Assembly: GCF_937858865.1 (NCBI RefSeq)
Contig: NZ_CALLYO010000143.1
Span: 1-7,812 of the forward strand
Direction: 5' to 3'
Origin: an uncultured Amaricoccus sp.
GTDB lineage: Bacteria > Pseudomonadota > Alphaproteobacteria > Rhodobacterales > Rhodobacteraceae
Length of the DNA stretch: 7,812 nucleotides
Below the pieces are notes generated by a model, which searched no databases, was not told the DNA's origin, and saw only the letters and a program-made list of their open reading frames with translations. This document shows positions 6,760 through 7,812 of this stretch, one piece after another (positions within the stretch are counted from its first letter, which is position 1; every line of letters starts with the position of its first letter). The position numbers and the translations under genes are program-made.

Positions 6760-6949
6760 CGGGTTCTCCCTCGGTGCCGCCGCGAGCGGGGATCGCTCGT
6801 CGCGGAAGGTCCAAAGGCGTCGCCCGATCCGGGGGCTGGCGGCGCCGGGATCCGGCGCGGGCTGGCGCATCCTCTCTTGTGGCATGGACCCGGGCGCGGC
6901 GCAAAGCGAATAGCTTGCCGGTCAGCTGCAGGATTCCCGCAGCCTGGGG
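6760..6949 (-). promoter_or_regulatory. Intergenic region between the PaaX-type regulator and the reductase operon
   Basis: These 190 bases form the only sizeable non-coding gap in the window. The stretch 6900-6936 is visibly less GC-rich than the surroundings, and could carry the promoter of the reductase operon; no convincing -35/-10 pair was found. A weak 5-bp inverted repeat (GCTGC 6924-6928 / GCAGC around 6938-6942) lies just after the PaaX stop codon, without a U-tract. GAAT (6908-6911) and ATTC (6933-6936) are inverted to each other; the known E. coli PaaX operator uses TGATTC-type half-sites, so this is a weak candidate operator only. Confidence 0.3.
6765..6775 (-). promoter_or_regulatory. 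Ribosome binding site of the Rieske/FAD reductase
   Basis: On the minus strand GAGGGAGA precedes the ATG at 6759 with suitable spacing. It decides this start over the upstream in-frame ATG at 6885, which lacks a comparable site. Confidence 0.6.
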
Positions 6950-7812
6950 TCAGGACGGGGAGGCGCGGCCGGTCATGTCGGCGAGGCGGCGCCTGAGGCG
7001 CGCCGGGTCGGGGCGGAGCGGCCCCGCGCGGCTCACCCAGCGCGCGGCGATGAGGGCATCGGAGCGCGGCGCGCAGGCGAGGTAGAGGCGGACGAAGAGC
7101 GCCCGCGCGCGGGGGCCGGGCCAGTCCTGCGGCAGCAGCGAGGGCGGCAGGAGCGGGTCGCGCAGGGCGATCTCGCGGAAGGCGTGCACGAGGGCAAGGC
7201 GCAGGGCGAGCACCTCCGGGCCGGCGAGATCGGCCGGGTCGAGACCGTCGAACCGGTCGACGAAGCCGGCCATCCGTTCGGCGAGATCGGCGAGCGGCCA
7301 GGCCGCGGCAAGCGACGGGGGCAGGGGATCCTCGGTGGCGGCGGTGAAGTGGAGGCCGGGCAGCGGCGGCAGCGGCGTGCCGCGGTCGGGCAGGAGCGCG
7401 AGCTGCGGCGCGGCGAGGCCGAAGCGGAGCCGGGCCAGGGCGGCGGCGGCCGCCTCCCGCCCGGACTCGGGCAGGAGGACGAGGTGCCAGCCGCCGAGGG
7501 GCGGCGGCTCGGGCGCGGCGTAGATGAGCCGGGCGGCGGAGGAGAATTCCTGCTGGGCGGCCGGGGTGAGGCGGTAGTAGCTCCGCCGCCCCTCCTTGGC
7601 CCCCTCGAGCCGCCCGGCGGCGACGAGGCGGCTGAGGGCGGTGCGGACCCGGCTCTCGGCGATGCCGAGCGCGCCGAGCGTCTCGACGATGTTCCCGGTC
7701 CAGAGCTCGCCGCCCCGCGGGGCGACGACGTCGCCGTAGAGGGTGACGACGAAGGGGGCGGCGCTGATCGGCAGGCCGTCGAGCAGGCGCGCCAGCGACG
7801 GCGCGCCGGGCG
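6950..7812 (-). CDS. PaaX family transcriptional repressor (N-terminal end outside window)
   Basis: The frame is open from the stop at 6950 to the right edge, giving 286 residues; no start codon is visible in frame before the edge, so the first residues lie outside. The window copy begins almost at the family N-terminus: TLYGDVVAPRGGELWTG (23-39) is the PaaX hallmark, and the winged helix continues with LGIAESRVRTALSRLVAAGRL (48-68) and the wing GRRSYYRLT (74-82). The C-terminal half ends with the PaaX motif LRDPLLPPSLLPQDWPG near residues 217-233. PaaX of E. coli represses phenylacetate degradation genes and is released by phenylacetyl-CoA; homologues control other aromatic or acyl-CoA pathways. 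No paa catabolic genes are in view, so the inducer is unknown. It lies 190 bases upstream of the Rieske/FAD reductase on the same strand, which it may regulate or simply precede. Confidence 0.92.
   Translation of the reverse strand, partial: PGAPSLARLLDGLPISAAPFVVTLYGDVVAPRGGELWTGNIVETLGALGIAESRVRTALSRLVAAGRLEGAKEGRRSYYRLTPAAQQEFSSAARLIYAAPEPPPLGGWHLVLLPESGREAAAAALARLRFGLAAPQLALLPDRGTPLPPLPGLHFTAATEDPLPPSLAAAWPLADLAERMAGFVDRFDGLDPADLAGPEVLALRLALVHAFREIALRDPLLPPSLLPQDWPGPRARALFVRLYLACAPRSDALIAARWVSRAGPLRPDPARLRRRLADMTGRASPS

Noticed and set aside
6760..6885. A 42-residue N-terminal extension of the Rieske/FAD reductase from an ATG at 6885
   Set aside because: No good ribosome site precedes it, the residues are not family-like, and a purine-rich GAGGGAGA supports the start at 6759. 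It cannot be fully excluded.
4769..6904. Upstream extension of the DUF488 frame to an 892-residue protein
   Set aside because: The extension is an Arg/Pro/Ala-rich shadow of the reductase and CopD-like genes. The family N-terminus begins right at the ATG at 4768.
4906..6996. A 696-codon open frame on the plus strand
   Set aside because: It is antisense to the Rieske/FAD reductase and CopD-like genes. Its Ala/Gly/Asp/Glu/Val-rich product has no family motif, as expected for a shadow frame in very GC-rich DNA.

Overview
The window is very GC-rich (by eye well above 70%, with third codon positions almost all G or C), densely packed DNA with many four-base start/stop overlaps. The gene families and the codon use fit an alphaproteobacterium, possibly a high-GC Rhodobacterales- or Rhizobiales-type genome. 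That placement is inference; no rRNA or other taxonomic marker is present. I see no mobile element, CRISPR array, tRNA or rRNA.

Plus-strand block (1-4195): an apparent five-gene DNA-end-repair operon. It contains the 3' end of ligD (polymerase/primase domain), ku, an uncharacterised three-part protein (BRCT-like, MerR-like helix-turn-helix, four TPR repeats), a small alpha/beta hydrolase of the KANSL3/Tex30 type, and an exonuclease III/AP endonuclease. ku follows ligD by 25 bases and has an almost ideal ribosome binding site. The next three genes each start inside the stop codon of the gene before (GTGA, ATGA, ATGA), so translational coupling is likely. The first two are the bacterial non-homologous end-joining (NHEJ) pair. 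Exonuclease III could clean or process ends. The BRCT/HTH/TPR protein is the most interesting item here, as a candidate accessory or scaffold factor for bacterial NHEJ.

Minus-strand block (4226-7812, read right to left): a PaaX-family repressor, cut by the right window edge, is followed after 190 bases by a Rieske-plus-FAD/NAD reductase fusion of the AIFM3/ferredoxin-reductase type, then a four-helix CopD-like membrane protein, then a DUF488 protein. The last three are separated by 18 and 8 bases and probably form one transcript. The reductase and the histidine-containing membrane protein may form an electron-transfer pair, which is inference.

The two blocks converge with only 30 bases between stop codons. 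A 7-bp GC hairpin sits over the xthA stop codon.
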